Origin: Owenia fusiformis
Taxonomy: Eukaryota > Annelida > Polychaeta > Sabellida > Oweniidae
Direction: 5' to 3'
Length of the DNA stretch: 64,000 bases
NCBI GenBank assembly: GCA_903813345.2
Contig: CAIIXF020000012.1
Coordinates: 17,365,520-17,429,519 of the forward strand
This document shows positions 13,001 to 19,952 of this stretch, piece by piece. Under the pieces are notes generated by a model. The model was not told the origin of the DNA, did no database searches, and saw only the letters and a program-made list of their open reading frames with translations. Each line of letters starts with the position of its first letter. Positions within the stretch are counted from its first letter, which is position 1. The position numbers were made by a program, and so were the translations under genes.

Positions 13001-16000
13001 TTAGTTATCTTCTTTGCAACATCCTTTTTCAATTTGATAATATACTGTATTGAATAACATCATTTATTTGGATTTTGAAGGTCTATGTTTTCTTAAATGG
13101 CTTGTAAATGTCCACATCAATTTTGAAAAATGGCTTGTAAATGTCCACATCAATTTTGTAAAAATGGCTTGTAAATGTCCACATAAATTTTGAAAAAAAT
13201 GTCACTAAGTATAATGGTAATTGTAATCATGAGAAGATACTCATCATGCAGCTGATTAGTCAAGATTCTTGTGCTGTACCCTCTAGTAGTGAATGTGTTG
13301 TCATTCTAAACTACTATATTTTTATTTATTTTTTATTTATTTATTTGGAAACTACGCTTTTACAACAGCGGCACACAAAAATTGGTGCGTCCATTTAGGA
13401 TACAGTTACATGAAGATAAAAAAGTAGTCGGTATTATCTAAGACATTGCATTAATAAGTTGACTAAAATCTTAGTTAAAATCATTGTATTATTGATTAAA
13501 AAAGATTAAAATAATTTCAACTACACTTGTAGAGTGCCAGTAAGAACTTCTTAGTTACACTATCAAAATTAAGTCCTGCTTCATGTCCCCCAATTTTGAA
13601 TGCCTCATCACCCAATAACCACTTTAGTTTTGTCGAAGAGTTGGTCTTGATATAGGTATCTAGTATGGGGTAGGGTATGATTGACTTTAAGCTCTTATGA
13701 AATTCATTTCTTTGCTCTTCATAGTGTTTGCAATGCAGTAATCTATGTTCAATAGTCTCAATATCCAAAGGACAGAAATCACAGTGTGGATTATTAGATG
13801 AGTGGTTTTTCCATTTATGGGTTTCATCATTTAATTGGAACCTACCACATCTTGCGAGGAGTTTTATTCGCGCACCTTGAAATTCAAAATCATTTTCAAG
13901 GTAACGTTGGCGCCCTTTTTTATCAAGGAGCTGTCTGTACAAAGATAGTGATGACTTTTCACTAATTTCGTCTTTAATGTAACATTCAATTTTTCGTTCA
14001 ATATGCATTCTATACTTATGGGACACATCCTCCATGTCATGTTCTATCCCATTTAAATCCAATGAAGTTAAAATGTTATTCATGTTTTCAACATATTTCC
14101 AGAAGTTTGTTTTACCTTTGTTGAACCTTTGTATCATATTCGTAAGTAGAAGTTTCAAAAGAGATCCTTCATTTTGATCTTTAAGGTAGAGGAAATATTC
14201 TACTTGGCGCTTCATAAGCACAAACTGGATTGGAATCCATCCTAAATCATTTATTACTGCAATATATGCTGGTGTGCTTTTCAAGCTGAATATTGCCCTA
14301 CCTATTTACAAGTACATATACAAGTACATCAACATGCATCTTAATATTAAATGCCTTTTGTATAGTATTTGAGATTATTTCTAGTGTCTCGATGGTGAAG
14401 ACCCCATATCTAAAAGACCAGAGTTGCTCTATGTCCAACCAAGGAACCCAGGGAGTAATCTCTCATCAAGTCAGGTATTTATTATCTAATGACATATGAA
14501 AATAAAAGCGTATCAGCTTTTTAACGAGATTAAGATGATTTTATTCATTTGTACTGTACATGAACTTTTAAAAGAATATGTGATTTATTTGGCTGTGCTT
14601 GAAATAGCTTAATGGACCATCCTTTGTCTGTGCAGCACTGAGCATAAAAATTAGTTCTAGACTAAAGCACATTTGATGTACGGCATCTGTACCGCGGCCG
14701 TAGGTTCCCAACATCAAGAAAATTATGTGGCATAAAACACATGTATAAGCAGTACAATGTAGATTTTCTATATCGAATTTATGACATTCTGGTATGCCAG
14801 AGCCCCTCTTATCTGCCGATTACGAGAGAACGATGAAGACAAAGGGGGCGGAGTTATCGCGATGATTTTGTGAAGCTCAGCCGCCATACGGCGCTGTAGA
14901 GCAAATGTGACTGAGGTTTTACCTGTAAATAGGTTACACAAATCTACAATTACATGTAGTAGCAAACAGATGCAGAGGATAGGTCTTCAGTGTTTTTGTT
15001 TTGTATTTTTTCAGCTTGCAATGATGATGTCACAGTTTGGGTCAGTGGACATAAAAATGCAAGGAACAAGGCATGCACTAGTAGCTGTGGGCAACTATAG
15101 ATGGTACTGTTTTACCTAGACATCTATATAGTAAAACCTGTTTACCTGAACTCCTCTGATCTGCACACCTCTTAATGCGAATGTTCATTAATCTGCCAGA
15201 GATTACCATTTTAAAAAACTTTAAAGTGCAAACACCTGCTGATCCAAACACTTTTGGCTGGTCTCTATGGTCTTTGGATAAAACAGGTTCATATCTTATA
15301 TCTTATTTATTTTTGGGTGTTACATTGTAATCATCCTTTGCTAATGTTTTGATTCACTGTCACTCAGCGTCAAACATTTGTGAGGAGTTGCAACCTCGTT
15401 AATAATGGAATTAGAAGAGATAGGAATGAGCTGAGAAAATACATTGTGCAGGGGTCTGTCCAACAGTTCTGCAGCGTTTACTGTAAATATTCTTGTACAT
15501 ACGTGAATATATTAAGCAAATATTTTTATTCTATGGAGGACAATACTTGTTCATCTTTTTATAATTTTGTATTGCCCACAGTCTGTAAGGCATGCTGCAA
15601 AAATTATTGAAAGTGCAACAGGTATTGCCCGAACAGAGAATGAAATATTTGTTTTATTATATCACTGCTAGACATTCTCAACAAATATACAGGTAGAATA
15701 TTTGTTTTAGCCTGTGAACATTTATATTGATCAATGATATATCATAAACCCATAAATTAACTTAATTATGCGAAAGTTATCGTTGTACAGTACATTATTA
15801 TTTTCGTCCAGTACAGTTGTCAGAATTCCCGGTCGGTCAATACACCTGGATACATGTATAAATTATTATTTGTATTTCATTATTTCAGCATGTGGGATAT
15901 ATTGAAGGCATACAAGAAAGATCCAGATATTGCTGTAGTTAAATATAACTATTGGAGACATTCTCAAACAGCTAGAAGACTTTTATGGTAAGCCACCCTT

Positions 16001-16529
16001 CCATTAAGCATTATTGTGTTAATCGAATCTTCAAATTGTGTCTGCAATTTCTTTTCTGTAGGTTTCCATACAATTTTTCTTGAATGTTATTAGTTTGAAC
16101 ATCTACCTATTTGTGTTTCGGGGTTTGATGAGAATATATGAATTTTCGGACGTTTCATCTTAGTTAAATCTTATTTGCATACAAAGGGGGGAGGGTGGCA
16201 ACCCACACTACTGTACTCACATACTACTCGCAAGATTCCAAGCTTAGCTTTTTTCATAAACACCTTTCAAGTGTATAAGAATGTTAACCCTGTGCCTTTA
16301 TTGTAGTTTTTGTCTTTCCCCTATTGGCGTTCGAGCTTACATGTTTAGAAAAAATGTGTGAGACGCTAAAATTGCTCCGATTACTTGATGGAGAAACAAT
16401 CTAAAGTTTACTTGAAGCTTTTGTAATTGGGTTTATATTTGACGTTTCATTTATTGCAGGAGTGGTGTTTTATTAGGAGGTGGTATCACACTATTGGCTC
16501 TTGTGACTTCTAATACAAAACACAGATGA
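986..16529 (+). CDS. PNLDC1: PNLDC1-like pre-piRNA 3' trimming exonuclease, 3' portion (14 exons)
   Basis: Joined exons: 986-1092, 3722-3798, 5658-5740, 6136-6196, 10432-10587, 11029-11093, 11391-11458, 11724-11777, 12311-12353, 12793-12892, 14385-14474, 15015-15103, 15889-15987, 16460-16529. All junctions are GT-AG, phases agree, and the reading frame is open to TGA at 16527. The roughly 386 residues align from memory with the PARN family: the region equivalent to the R3H insert (residues 1-75), GFTRIFRLL, then GHNMLTD (114-120, third catalytic Asp D120), FPTIIDTK, and HEAGYDSF (H213 and D218, the last two active-site residues). The end, GVLLGGGITLLALVTS (367-382), is a tail membrane anchor, known for PNLDC1 (mitochondrial outer membrane, trims PIWI-bound pre-piRNAs) and not for PARN. 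The first catalytic D-x-E lies upstream of the window. The family call is firm; PNLDC1 over PARN rests on the anchor and closer wording. Confidence 0.88.
1235..3063. mobile_element. CAGGCCCGT-type MITE, hAT-like (5-bp target duplication)
   Basis: The termini are CAGGCCCGT at 1235-1243 and ACGGGCCTG at 3055-3063, flanked by a perfect 5-bp direct repeat TATAC (1230-1234 and 3064-3068). Subterminal G-rich and GGTGCGG blocks are mirrored at the right end, including a C run of more than 20 bases near 3027-3050. The interior is a degenerate tandem array with a unit of about 300 bp and no transposase. A 5-bp duplication with these ends suggests the hAT5 group; class assignment is inference. Confidence 0.75.
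1500..2950. repeat. About 300-bp tandem repeats inside the MITE (about 4 copies)
   Basis: The marker TGGTGCTTTCTGGGCACTTT and close variants recur near 1831, 2130, 2443 and 2738. The marker GATGTCTGGGCACTTTA recurs near 2004, 2320 and 2610. Units alternate AT-rich and G-rich (GGGGATGTCAAAGG, CCAGAGGGGGAGGTGGG) portions. Short overlapping ORFs here are by-products of the repeats. Confidence 0.75.
3069..3721. other. Intron sequence, nothing recognised
   Basis: AT-rich remainder of the intron between the first two exons of the window. No repeat family or coding similarity was recognised. Confidence 0.4.
3722..3798 (+). CDS. PNLDC1: PNLDC1-like exon
   Basis: The acceptor is GTAATTTTCAG and the donor AAG-GTACAG. 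It reads DVIEYIVHMELRQRFDTVW then TRRQGDK; the first codon GAT is split with the previous exon. The helix with LRQRF corresponds to the FQRKLIYQTL segment of PARN. Confidence 0.8.
4064..4450. mobile_element. TIR element with CCCCAGTCACATTT ends
   Basis: CCCCAGTCACATTT at 4064-4077 is the exact reverse complement of AAATGTGACTGGGG at 4437-4450. The GC-rich interior repeats CAGTCACATTTCC near 4150 and contains inverted pairs (ACGGAGGCCG at about 4343 against CGGCCTCCGT at about 4423) and a perfect hairpin at 4356-4382. There is no coding capacity. A target duplication was not obvious. A related right end (AAATGTGACTGAGG) occurs at about 14904. Confidence 0.65.
4356..4382. other. Perfect 11-bp hairpin, 5-nt loop
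   Basis: GGCGAGCGTAG, loop TTTTC, CTACGCTCGCC. It is far more GC-rich than its surroundings and sits inside the TIR element. Confidence 0.8.
4451..5657. other. Intron sequence, nothing recognised
   Basis: AT-rich, with several short tandem-like runs of AATCCTC and TAATCC near 4500-4560. Around 5541-5615 there is weak similarity to 6637-6700 (CATCATGAGAAGGGAACAAG against TATCACGAGAAGAGAGCAAA), probably an old dispersed repeat. No gene was recognised. Confidence 0.35.
5658..5740 (+). CDS. PNLDC1: PNLDC1-like exon
   Basis: The exon lies between AACTTGCAG and GTAGGC. It reads ITVEKVPACEKQKLELTDD and ends in LENR across the junction. It matches the beta strand and charged linker after the R3H-like region (PARN YIVISKVDEEER). 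It starts in phase 0 and ends in phase 2. Confidence 0.8.
6136..6196 (+). CDS. PNLDC1: PNLDC1-like exon
   Basis: The exon follows TTTTTTCTCAG and ends AAAAAG-GTAAGA. It encodes IMDSLLGFTRIFRLLIQHKK, matching the GFSRVIxxI helix that immediately precedes the GHNM catalytic loop in the PARN family. Phase 2 in, phase 0 out. Confidence 0.85.
6197..7065. other. Intron sequence, nothing recognised
   Basis: AT-rich intron DNA with a G homopolymer near 6839-6850. It holds the second copy of the weak dispersed repeat near 6637-6700. Confidence 0.35.
7066..7345. mobile_element. Degenerate MITE fragments
   Basis: 7066-7145 (ATTCTGGTATGCCAGAGCCC onward, ACAAAGGGGG) is repeated at 14787-14860. From 7151, CCAGGTCCATAAGTTACC then GCCAAGGGGTTCAC resembles the left end of the CAGGCCCGT element at 1234. 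A long G run follows near 7304-7321. No right terminus was found. Confidence 0.5.
7438..7952 (-). pseudogene. Broken C2H2 zinc-finger ORF
   Basis: Read on the minus strand, the segment begins YQCEICGEELANKKNFKKHL then KQH, a good C2H2 finger (C-x2-C-x12-H-x3-H). After the KPITIEI part the natural-looking frame shifts to a polar SPQPQRQVSPEPSTSTDSDD stretch, and near the T-run at 7640-7647 it shifts again to a frame with FEELEMYEFHKSL and VCTSC and HLHSY, ending at TGA about 7438. Two frame changes in 500 bp indicate a decayed gene or retroelement ORF, or uncorrected indels. TTTTCCAG lies just upstream of the finger, so a minus-strand exon start is possible. The family was not identified. Confidence 0.45.
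7966..8841. other. Intron sequence with old repeat pieces
   Basis: AT-rich DNA. GGGGTTGAACCCCCTTACCC near 8252 is a short GC-rich inverted string typical of decayed MITEs. No gene was recognised. Confidence 0.35.
8851..9864. mobile_element. Foldback element with 9-bp target duplication, Mutator-like
   Basis: The left end GGTAGACTGTAAATCTAG and right end CTAGATTTACAGTCTACC are exact complements. Both ends continue inward as tandem 9-mers (TCTAGTAAA at left, TTTACTAGA at right) and then TCTTGTAAAA. The element is flanked by a perfect 9-bp direct repeat CATGAATAG (8842-8850 and 9865-9873). The interior of about 820 bp is AT-rich and non-coding. A 9-bp duplication with repetitive TIRs is the hallmark of MULE/foldback elements; superfamily assignment is inference. 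Confidence 0.85.
9874..10334. other. Intron sequence, nothing recognised
   Basis: AT-rich intron DNA before the duplicated splice acceptor. No coding similarity was seen. Confidence 0.35.
10335..10471 (+). repeat. 68-bp tandem duplication of a splice acceptor and exon start
   Basis: Copy 1 (10335-10403) and copy 2 (10404-10471) both read from TGTATTTTCCTTGC through TTATTCCAG and the codons for PLVGHNMLTDLLL. They differ by one T in the pyrimidine tract and one C/T in the exon part. The acceptors are 68 bp apart, so the upstream choice changes the frame and reaches TAA at 10454. Confidence 0.95.
10432..10587 (+). CDS. PNLDC1: PNLDC1-like catalytic exon (GHNMLTD)
   Basis: A 52-codon exon with phase 0 at both ends. 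It starts PLVGHNMLTDLLLMYDKF and contains the third catalytic aspartate (final D of GHNMLTD, PARN D292 equivalent), then PLPDSYKEF, FPTIIDTK and SSNLRK before GTAAGA. The acceptor and the first 40 coding bases are duplicated just upstream at 10335-10403. Using that upstream acceptor (exon start 10364) would frameshift and stop at TAA 10454-10456, so 10432 is the productive start. Confidence 0.88.
11029..11093 (+). CDS. PNLDC1: PNLDC1-like exon
   Basis: It follows ACATTTTAG and ends AATAG-GTAAAT. It reads LYEGTGLMESTNLMDLYTAL, the loop and short helix after the DTK strand that is variable between PARN and PNLDC1. Phase 0 in, phase 2 out. Confidence 0.8.
11391..11458 (+). CDS. PNLDC1: PNLDC1-like exon
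   Basis: It follows TGCTGTCTTTCAG and ends TATG-GTAATT. It reads YKGRFKVLYSPDICHGEAFW then RY. This is the variable insertion before the HEAGYD motif. Phase 2 in, phase 1 out. Confidence 0.75.
11724..11777 (+). CDS. PNLDC1: PNLDC1-like catalytic exon (HEAGYD)
   Basis: It follows TAACATTTCAG and ends AATG-GTAAGT. It encodes RDHHPHEAGYDSFIAGN. The H and D of HEAGYD are the equivalents of PARN H377 and D382, the general base and the fourth metal ligand of the DEDDh site. Confidence 0.88.
12311..12353 (+). CDS. PNLDC1: PNLDC1-like exon
   Basis: It follows TATGTTACAG. The donor used is ATCAA-GTAGGT; the neighbouring ATCAAGTAG-GTGATT option would create an in-frame TAG. It reads VFIRMCHLLCNEGIK, the helix that follows the last catalytic Asp in the family. 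Confidence 0.78.
12793..12892 (+). CDS. PNLDC1: PNLDC1-like exon
   Basis: It follows CTCTTGTAG and ends CATATA-GTAAGT. It reads STSASPMEFYQYMRTIEPYK then NKINVIRASLNHI, matching the end of the nuclease domain. Phase 2 in, phase 0 out. Confidence 0.8.
13096..13195. repeat. Three-copy about 35-bp tandem repeat
   Basis: AATGGCTTGTAAATGTCCAC followed by ATCAATTTTG occurs three times (about 13096, 13129 and 13164). The copies differ mainly in the length of the A run. Confidence 0.85.
13319..14303 (-). mobile_element. 5'-truncated non-LTR retrotransposon (LINE) 3' fragment
   Basis: The minus-strand open frame (about 14300 down to TGA at 13517) has no ATG at its start and reads SLKSTPAYIAVINDLG, KLLARCGRFQLN, then C-x2-C-x8-H-x4-C (CDFC to HRLLHC), the CCHC motif near the C-terminus of LINE reverse transcriptase ORFs. 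About 170 bp of 3' UTR follow, ending in an (AAATA)n-like tail seen as TTTATTTATTTTTTATTT at 13319-13346. The reverse transcriptase core is absent, so this is a dead 5'-truncated insertion in an intron. The clade (CR1, Jockey or similar) was not resolved. Confidence 0.8.
13517..14300 (-). pseudogene. LINE ORF2 C-terminal fragment
   Basis: About 260 codons remain open. They contain a charged helical stretch (IERKIECYIKDEISEK), YRQLLDKKGRQRYLE, and the C168/C171/H180/C185 zinc-knuckle-like motif (numbered from the TTG at 14284). This is the region downstream of the thumb in non-LTR elements and has no catalytic residues. The intact frame suggests a relatively recent insertion. Confidence 0.75.
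14385..14474 (+). CDS. PNLDC1: PNLDC1-like exon
   Basis: It follows TTATTTCTAG and ends AGTCAG-GTATTT. Its 30 codons read CLDGEDPISKRPELLYVQPR then NPGSNLSSSQ, the LDGxDP segment that closes the nuclease core. Phase 0 at both ends. Confidence 0.8.
14475..15014. other. Intron with MITE remnants
   Basis: 14787-14860 repeats the ATTCTGGTATGCCAGAGCCC sequence of 7066. AAATGTGACTGAGGTTTTAC at about 14904 resembles the right terminus of the element at 4064-4450. TTGATGT at about 14673 and ACATCAA at about 14711 form a short inverted pair around a GC-rich core. No gene was recognised. Confidence 0.4.
15015..15103 (+). CDS. PNLDC1: PNLDC1-like exon
   Basis: It follows ATTTTTTCAG and ends AGATG-GTACTG. 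It reads LAMMMSQFGSVDIKMQGTRH then ALVAVGNYR, the small C-terminal beta domain (FGSVDI) shared by PNLDC1 proteins. Phase 0 in, phase 2 out. Confidence 0.8.
15131..15290. mobile_element. Possible small pogo/Tigger-like MITE
   Basis: GTAAAACCTGTTTACC at the left and GGATAAAACAGGTTC at the right form a short imperfect inverted repeat around about 130 bp. Similarity to pogo-type ends is from memory and weak. Confidence 0.3.
15291..15888. other. Intron sequence, nothing recognised
   Basis: AT-rich DNA between two PNLDC1-like exons, with no repeat family recognised. The short open frames here show no family features. Confidence 0.35.
15889..15987 (+). CDS. PNLDC1: PNLDC1-like exon
   Basis: It follows TTATTTCAG and ends TTATG-GTAAGC. 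It reads MWDILKAYKKDPDIAVVKYN then YWRHSQTARRLL. It ends in a basic patch directly before the membrane anchor. Phase 2 in, phase 2 out. Confidence 0.8.
15988..16459. other. Last intron, nothing recognised
   Basis: AT-rich with a GGGGGGAGGGTGG patch near 16186. No coding similarity was seen. Confidence 0.4.
16460..16529 (+). CDS. PNLDC1: PNLDC1-like terminal exon with C-terminal membrane anchor
   Basis: It follows TTTATTGCAG. It encodes WSGVLLGGGITLLALVTS then NTKHR and TGA (16527-16529). About 19 uncharged residues with a short basic tail form a tail anchor, which in known PNLDC1/Trimmer proteins places the enzyme on the mitochondrial surface. Confidence 0.82.
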
Positions 16530-16611
16530 TCTGAATGGAAACTACTGCATTAGATACTGAAATATAATATCTCTATCAGTCAGCTGTGTGTTATGCATGT
16601 ACTTCATGCAT

Positions 16612-17380
16612 TGTGAAATTATAGATTGTGCAATCATGGATTTTGAGACTAGAGATTGTGAAATTATGAATTGTGAAACTATGGATTTTGCAAAAAACAG
16701 ATTGTGGAACTTTGGATTGTGCAAACAACAGATTGTGAATTCATGGATTGTGAGGTTAGTGATTGTGAAATAATGGATTGTGAAACTATGGATTGTGCAA
16801 ACAACAGATTGTGAAACTATGGATTGTCCGAACAGATAGTGAAACTATGGATTGTGAGATTACAGATTGTGAAATTATGGATTGTGAAACTATGGATTTT
16901 GCAATCAACAGATTGTGAAACTATGGATTGTGCAAACAACAGATTGTGAAACTATGGATTGTGCAAACAACAGATTGTGAAATTATGGATTGTGCAAACA
17001 ACAGATTGTGAATTCATGGATTGAGAGATTAGTGATTGTGAAATAATGGATTGTGAAACTATGGATTGTGCAAACAACAGATTGTGAAACTATGGATTGT
17101 CCGAACAGATAGTGAAACTATGGATTGTGAGATTACAGATTGTGGAATTATGGATTGTGAAACTATGGATTTTGCAATCAACAGATTGTGAAACTATGGA
17201 TTGTGCAAACAACAGATTGTGAAACTATGGATTGTGCAAACAACAGATTGTGAAATTATGGATTGTGCAAACAACAGATTGTGAATTCATGGATTGAGAG
17301 ATTAGTGATTGTGAATTCATGGATTGTGAAACTATGGATTGTGCAAACAACAGATTGTGAAATTATGGATTGAGAGATTA
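16612..17380. repeat. 3'-flank minisatellite with 273-bp higher-order duplication
   Basis: Tandem variants of GATTGTGAAACTATG and GATTGTGCAAACAACA, 15-18 bp each. A rare variant (GTCCGAACAGATAGTG) recurs at 16826 and 17099, and the surrounding order of variants is conserved, giving a 273-bp higher-order unit present twice. It begins about 80 bp after the PNLDC1 stop and is probably in the 3' UTR or just downstream. More units resume at 17749-17800, after the TIR insertion. Confidence 0.9.
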
Positions 17381-17385
17381 GAGAT

Positions 17386-17748
17386 CAGGGTTCTCACCAG
17401 GAAATTTTTAGACCCCGGATTTTTAGCGGTATTGTGACTACTTTTTTGTGGTATCGCGACTACTTCTCCCCCATGTGAGATCAGAGATATCCTATTAGTA
17501 TACTTTTCAACATGCTTCTTAAGATTATCTTGCTATTTTAATCCCAATATTTATTTCTAAAAGGTTTCTGACTTCCTATGCCTTGTTTGTATCCAGTTTT
17601 ATGTATTTTCTCAAGAGTTTTACCGCAAATAATGTGACAAAAATGTAAAATTAGACTCCGGAAACAACACTTTAGACTCAGGAAAAGCTATTAGACTCTG
17701 GAGTAAGAGGGTTTTAAGACATTATCTAAAAGACTAGTGAGAACCCTG
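17386..17748. mobile_element. Small TIR element, CAGGGTTCTCAC ends, 5-bp target duplication
   Basis: CAGGGTTCTCAC at 17386 and GTGAGAACCCTG ending at 17748 are exact complements (the TIR extends to CAG with one mismatch). GAGAT flanks both sides (17381-17385 and 17749-17753), splitting the minisatellite. It is non-coding. The ends and the 5-bp duplication match the pattern of the larger element at 1235-3063. Confidence 0.8.
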
Positions 17749-17809
17749 GAGATTGTGAAATACTGGATTGCGAAACTGTGGATTGTGCAATCATGGATCA
17801 TAAAATCAT

Positions 17810-18539
17810 AAAGGAGTGGTATTGATATGGAGAACTGAATTCAACAATGTTTTTCTCTTAAACCAATCATTGAAAACATTCTGTAAAACACGGTATTTTA
17901 TGTAATGTTGACTGATTGACAACAATTTGATGCAAAAATTATTTAGAAATCTCTAATGTAACTGTTTTTGTTAACATTTTTTAGTGCAATTGTTTTTGCT
18001 CCTTTCTACCAATTCTTGAGAATGAAATAAAATGTCTTTCCAAACCTTGTTGGAACAAAATAGCATATACAACATGTTTTTAGACCTCTCAATATTATAG
18101 CTATACAAAGAAATTTTTGGTTGATTTTAAAAAAGTATTCAAAAAATTTAAACAAAATCCCCCCAAAATAGATAAAAATCAAAACAAACCTTTTATTTCA
18201 TTAACAAGATACTTTTTTAAAATCAACCAAAATTTCCTTTGTACAATTACAATATTGAGAGAGCTAAACATGTTGTGTTTATGTCGTTTTGTCCCAATGA
18301 GGTTTTGAAAGATGTTTCATTTCACTCTGGAAACATAATACCAAGAACAAAACAAGTGTTTGATGTGTTTTCTAAAACAATATAGATGAAAGTATATATA
18401 TACTTTTTATTAAATTATATTGTTACCATTCAAAAGATGACCATTAAATTGACGATGTGTTAAATTTTTAGATTTTTTTGGTGACTAGTTTAAGAGAAAC
18501 ATGCGCTCAAAAAGTTCTCCATATTTATACCACTCCTTT
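17810..18539. mobile_element. 730-bp foldback (long inverted repeat) element
   Basis: The left arm (17810-18138) and right arm (18209-18539) are diverged inverted copies along their full length: ends AAAGGAGTGGTAT and ATACCACTCCTTT, middle TGAAATAAAATGTC with its counterpart, and near-identical inner parts TTGGTTGATTTTAAAAAAGT. A 70-bp spacer separates them. There is no ORF of note and no clear target duplication. It includes an AATAAA at 18026-18031, which could serve as a polyadenylation signal but may be incidental. Confidence 0.85.
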
Positions 18540-19952
18540 GTAAAAGCAAATCTTTGCATTTTTATTTTGAATTTTATTTCAGTATACTGCTAAACAGTGC
18601 TACAGGAAGAAATAAAAATAAGACAAAGTATTTTCAATTTGAATCTGTTCAAGTTTGTTATCCAAATGTCCAACTTGTCACACCGGACAATATTTTCTGG
18701 TTATAAATGCCCATGGATATGTATATAAATGATGTCTCTGTATAATTAATAGTTCAATGACATACAAAACCGTTCATGTAATACTACTATGTCGCCAAAA
18801 ACCAGTGATGATTCCCGTGGTGCTATAGCTTTAGTAATGATTCAAGTCAGTGAATTGAGTGCAACTATGCATGAAAATAAGCTTACATGTTCTAATACAA
18901 GTTATTTAAAACGTATTATTTAAAACTTTTGTCATGTTGGAGACAATTACCAGTATAATCAAGATGCAGAGATTTTCACCAGAACGCCATCTTTCTTTCA
19001 TCATAAAAGTTTATTTTTTATATTATAAAGATTAATTCACTCAGAATGAAATTCATAATTTAAATTGCAAACCCTTTCTTCTAATCAAGCCACCACAATG
19101 AGTTGAGGGAATGTTACAATAATATAAAGTTTTAGAATTGCATGAAGTTTATATTGGTGCAGGCATTAGACAGAGACAAAACTCCAATGAAGCTATGTAC
19201 CAAAAACTAGGAGACAGTTCAGCAAACAGTGGTGGGGACATTGATCAGCAGTAGACATGGAATTATTACACCAAAAGTAGTGCGGAAATGGCCTTTTCAC
19301 GTGTTGGCATAAAGTTTTGATGACATTTAAAGACATAGTTCCTCTTTCACGTATATTATCTCATGGAAATGGGCATACCAGCGCAAAGATCTTTGTTCCG
19401 TGGTATAGAAAAGGTATCAAACATTGTCTGAAGAGCAGATTTATCTCCGTAATTCTACTTTTAGCATGGCGACCTTGACCTTGAAAAAATAAAGCCATTT
19501 GGGCGATAATAGGTGATTCAAAAGTGAAAATTAGTGCTTTTTTCGTAGTTTTACTTTGACCAAGCCTAGAAAAAAATCGAAGTGGTAAACCTACCCCCAA
19601 TTTTTGACATTTTTGTTGTCTAGAAGTGTCCTAGATGATATCAAAGTTTAAGAAAATTTGTATGTCTAGAAATATTTTATAAATTAGTGCCATTATGGTG
19701 GGTTTGGGTGCTTTTTTGCTCTCATTTTTTACCCCATTTCTACGGTTGCCATGGCAACTATAAGGCTTTGGTAACCATGCCAACTTGATTTTTGAAGGAC
19801 ATCCACCTGATAGTAGTTGGGCCAAGTTTGAAGGAAAATAGGCCTGGTTTGATACAAAATTTGAAATCAAACCGCCGCGATTTTGTTCACTTCAACATTT
19901 TAATCGTGACTTATGGCCTTATTTCGAAACAAAAAACTCAAAAAATCACAAA
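18540..19952. other. Intergenic sequence left of the satellite
   Basis: AT-rich, without recognisable genes. From about 19360 the composition changes to a repeat-like stretch (TGGCGACCTTGACCTTG, TAGTTGGGCCAAGTTTGAAG) reminiscent of dispersed invertebrate elements, but no termini could be defined. The short open frames here show no family features. Confidence 0.4.
19745..19784. promoter_or_regulatory. Perfect X-box-like palindrome plus degenerate second copy
   Basis: GTTGCCATGGCAAC at 19745-19758 is a perfect 14-bp palindrome equal to the ideal RFX X-box. GTAACCATGCCAAC at 19771-19784 is a partial second copy. It may belong to a dispersed repeat, so function is unproven. Confidence 0.35.

Noticed and set aside
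13517-14284. Independent 255-residue host gene
   Set aside because: No ATG at the start, the CCHC motif and AT-rich tail fit a LINE 3' end, and it lies antisense in an intron.
14293-14499. 68-codon plus ORF overlapping the exon at 14385
   Set aside because: It reads the exon in the wrong frame; the phase-consistent frame gives CLDGEDPISKRPELL, which matches the family.
16542-16773. ORFs in the minisatellite (MHNPKFHNL, MLCMYFMHCEII)
   Set aside because: Translation of the GATTGTGAAACTATG repeat in arbitrary frames.
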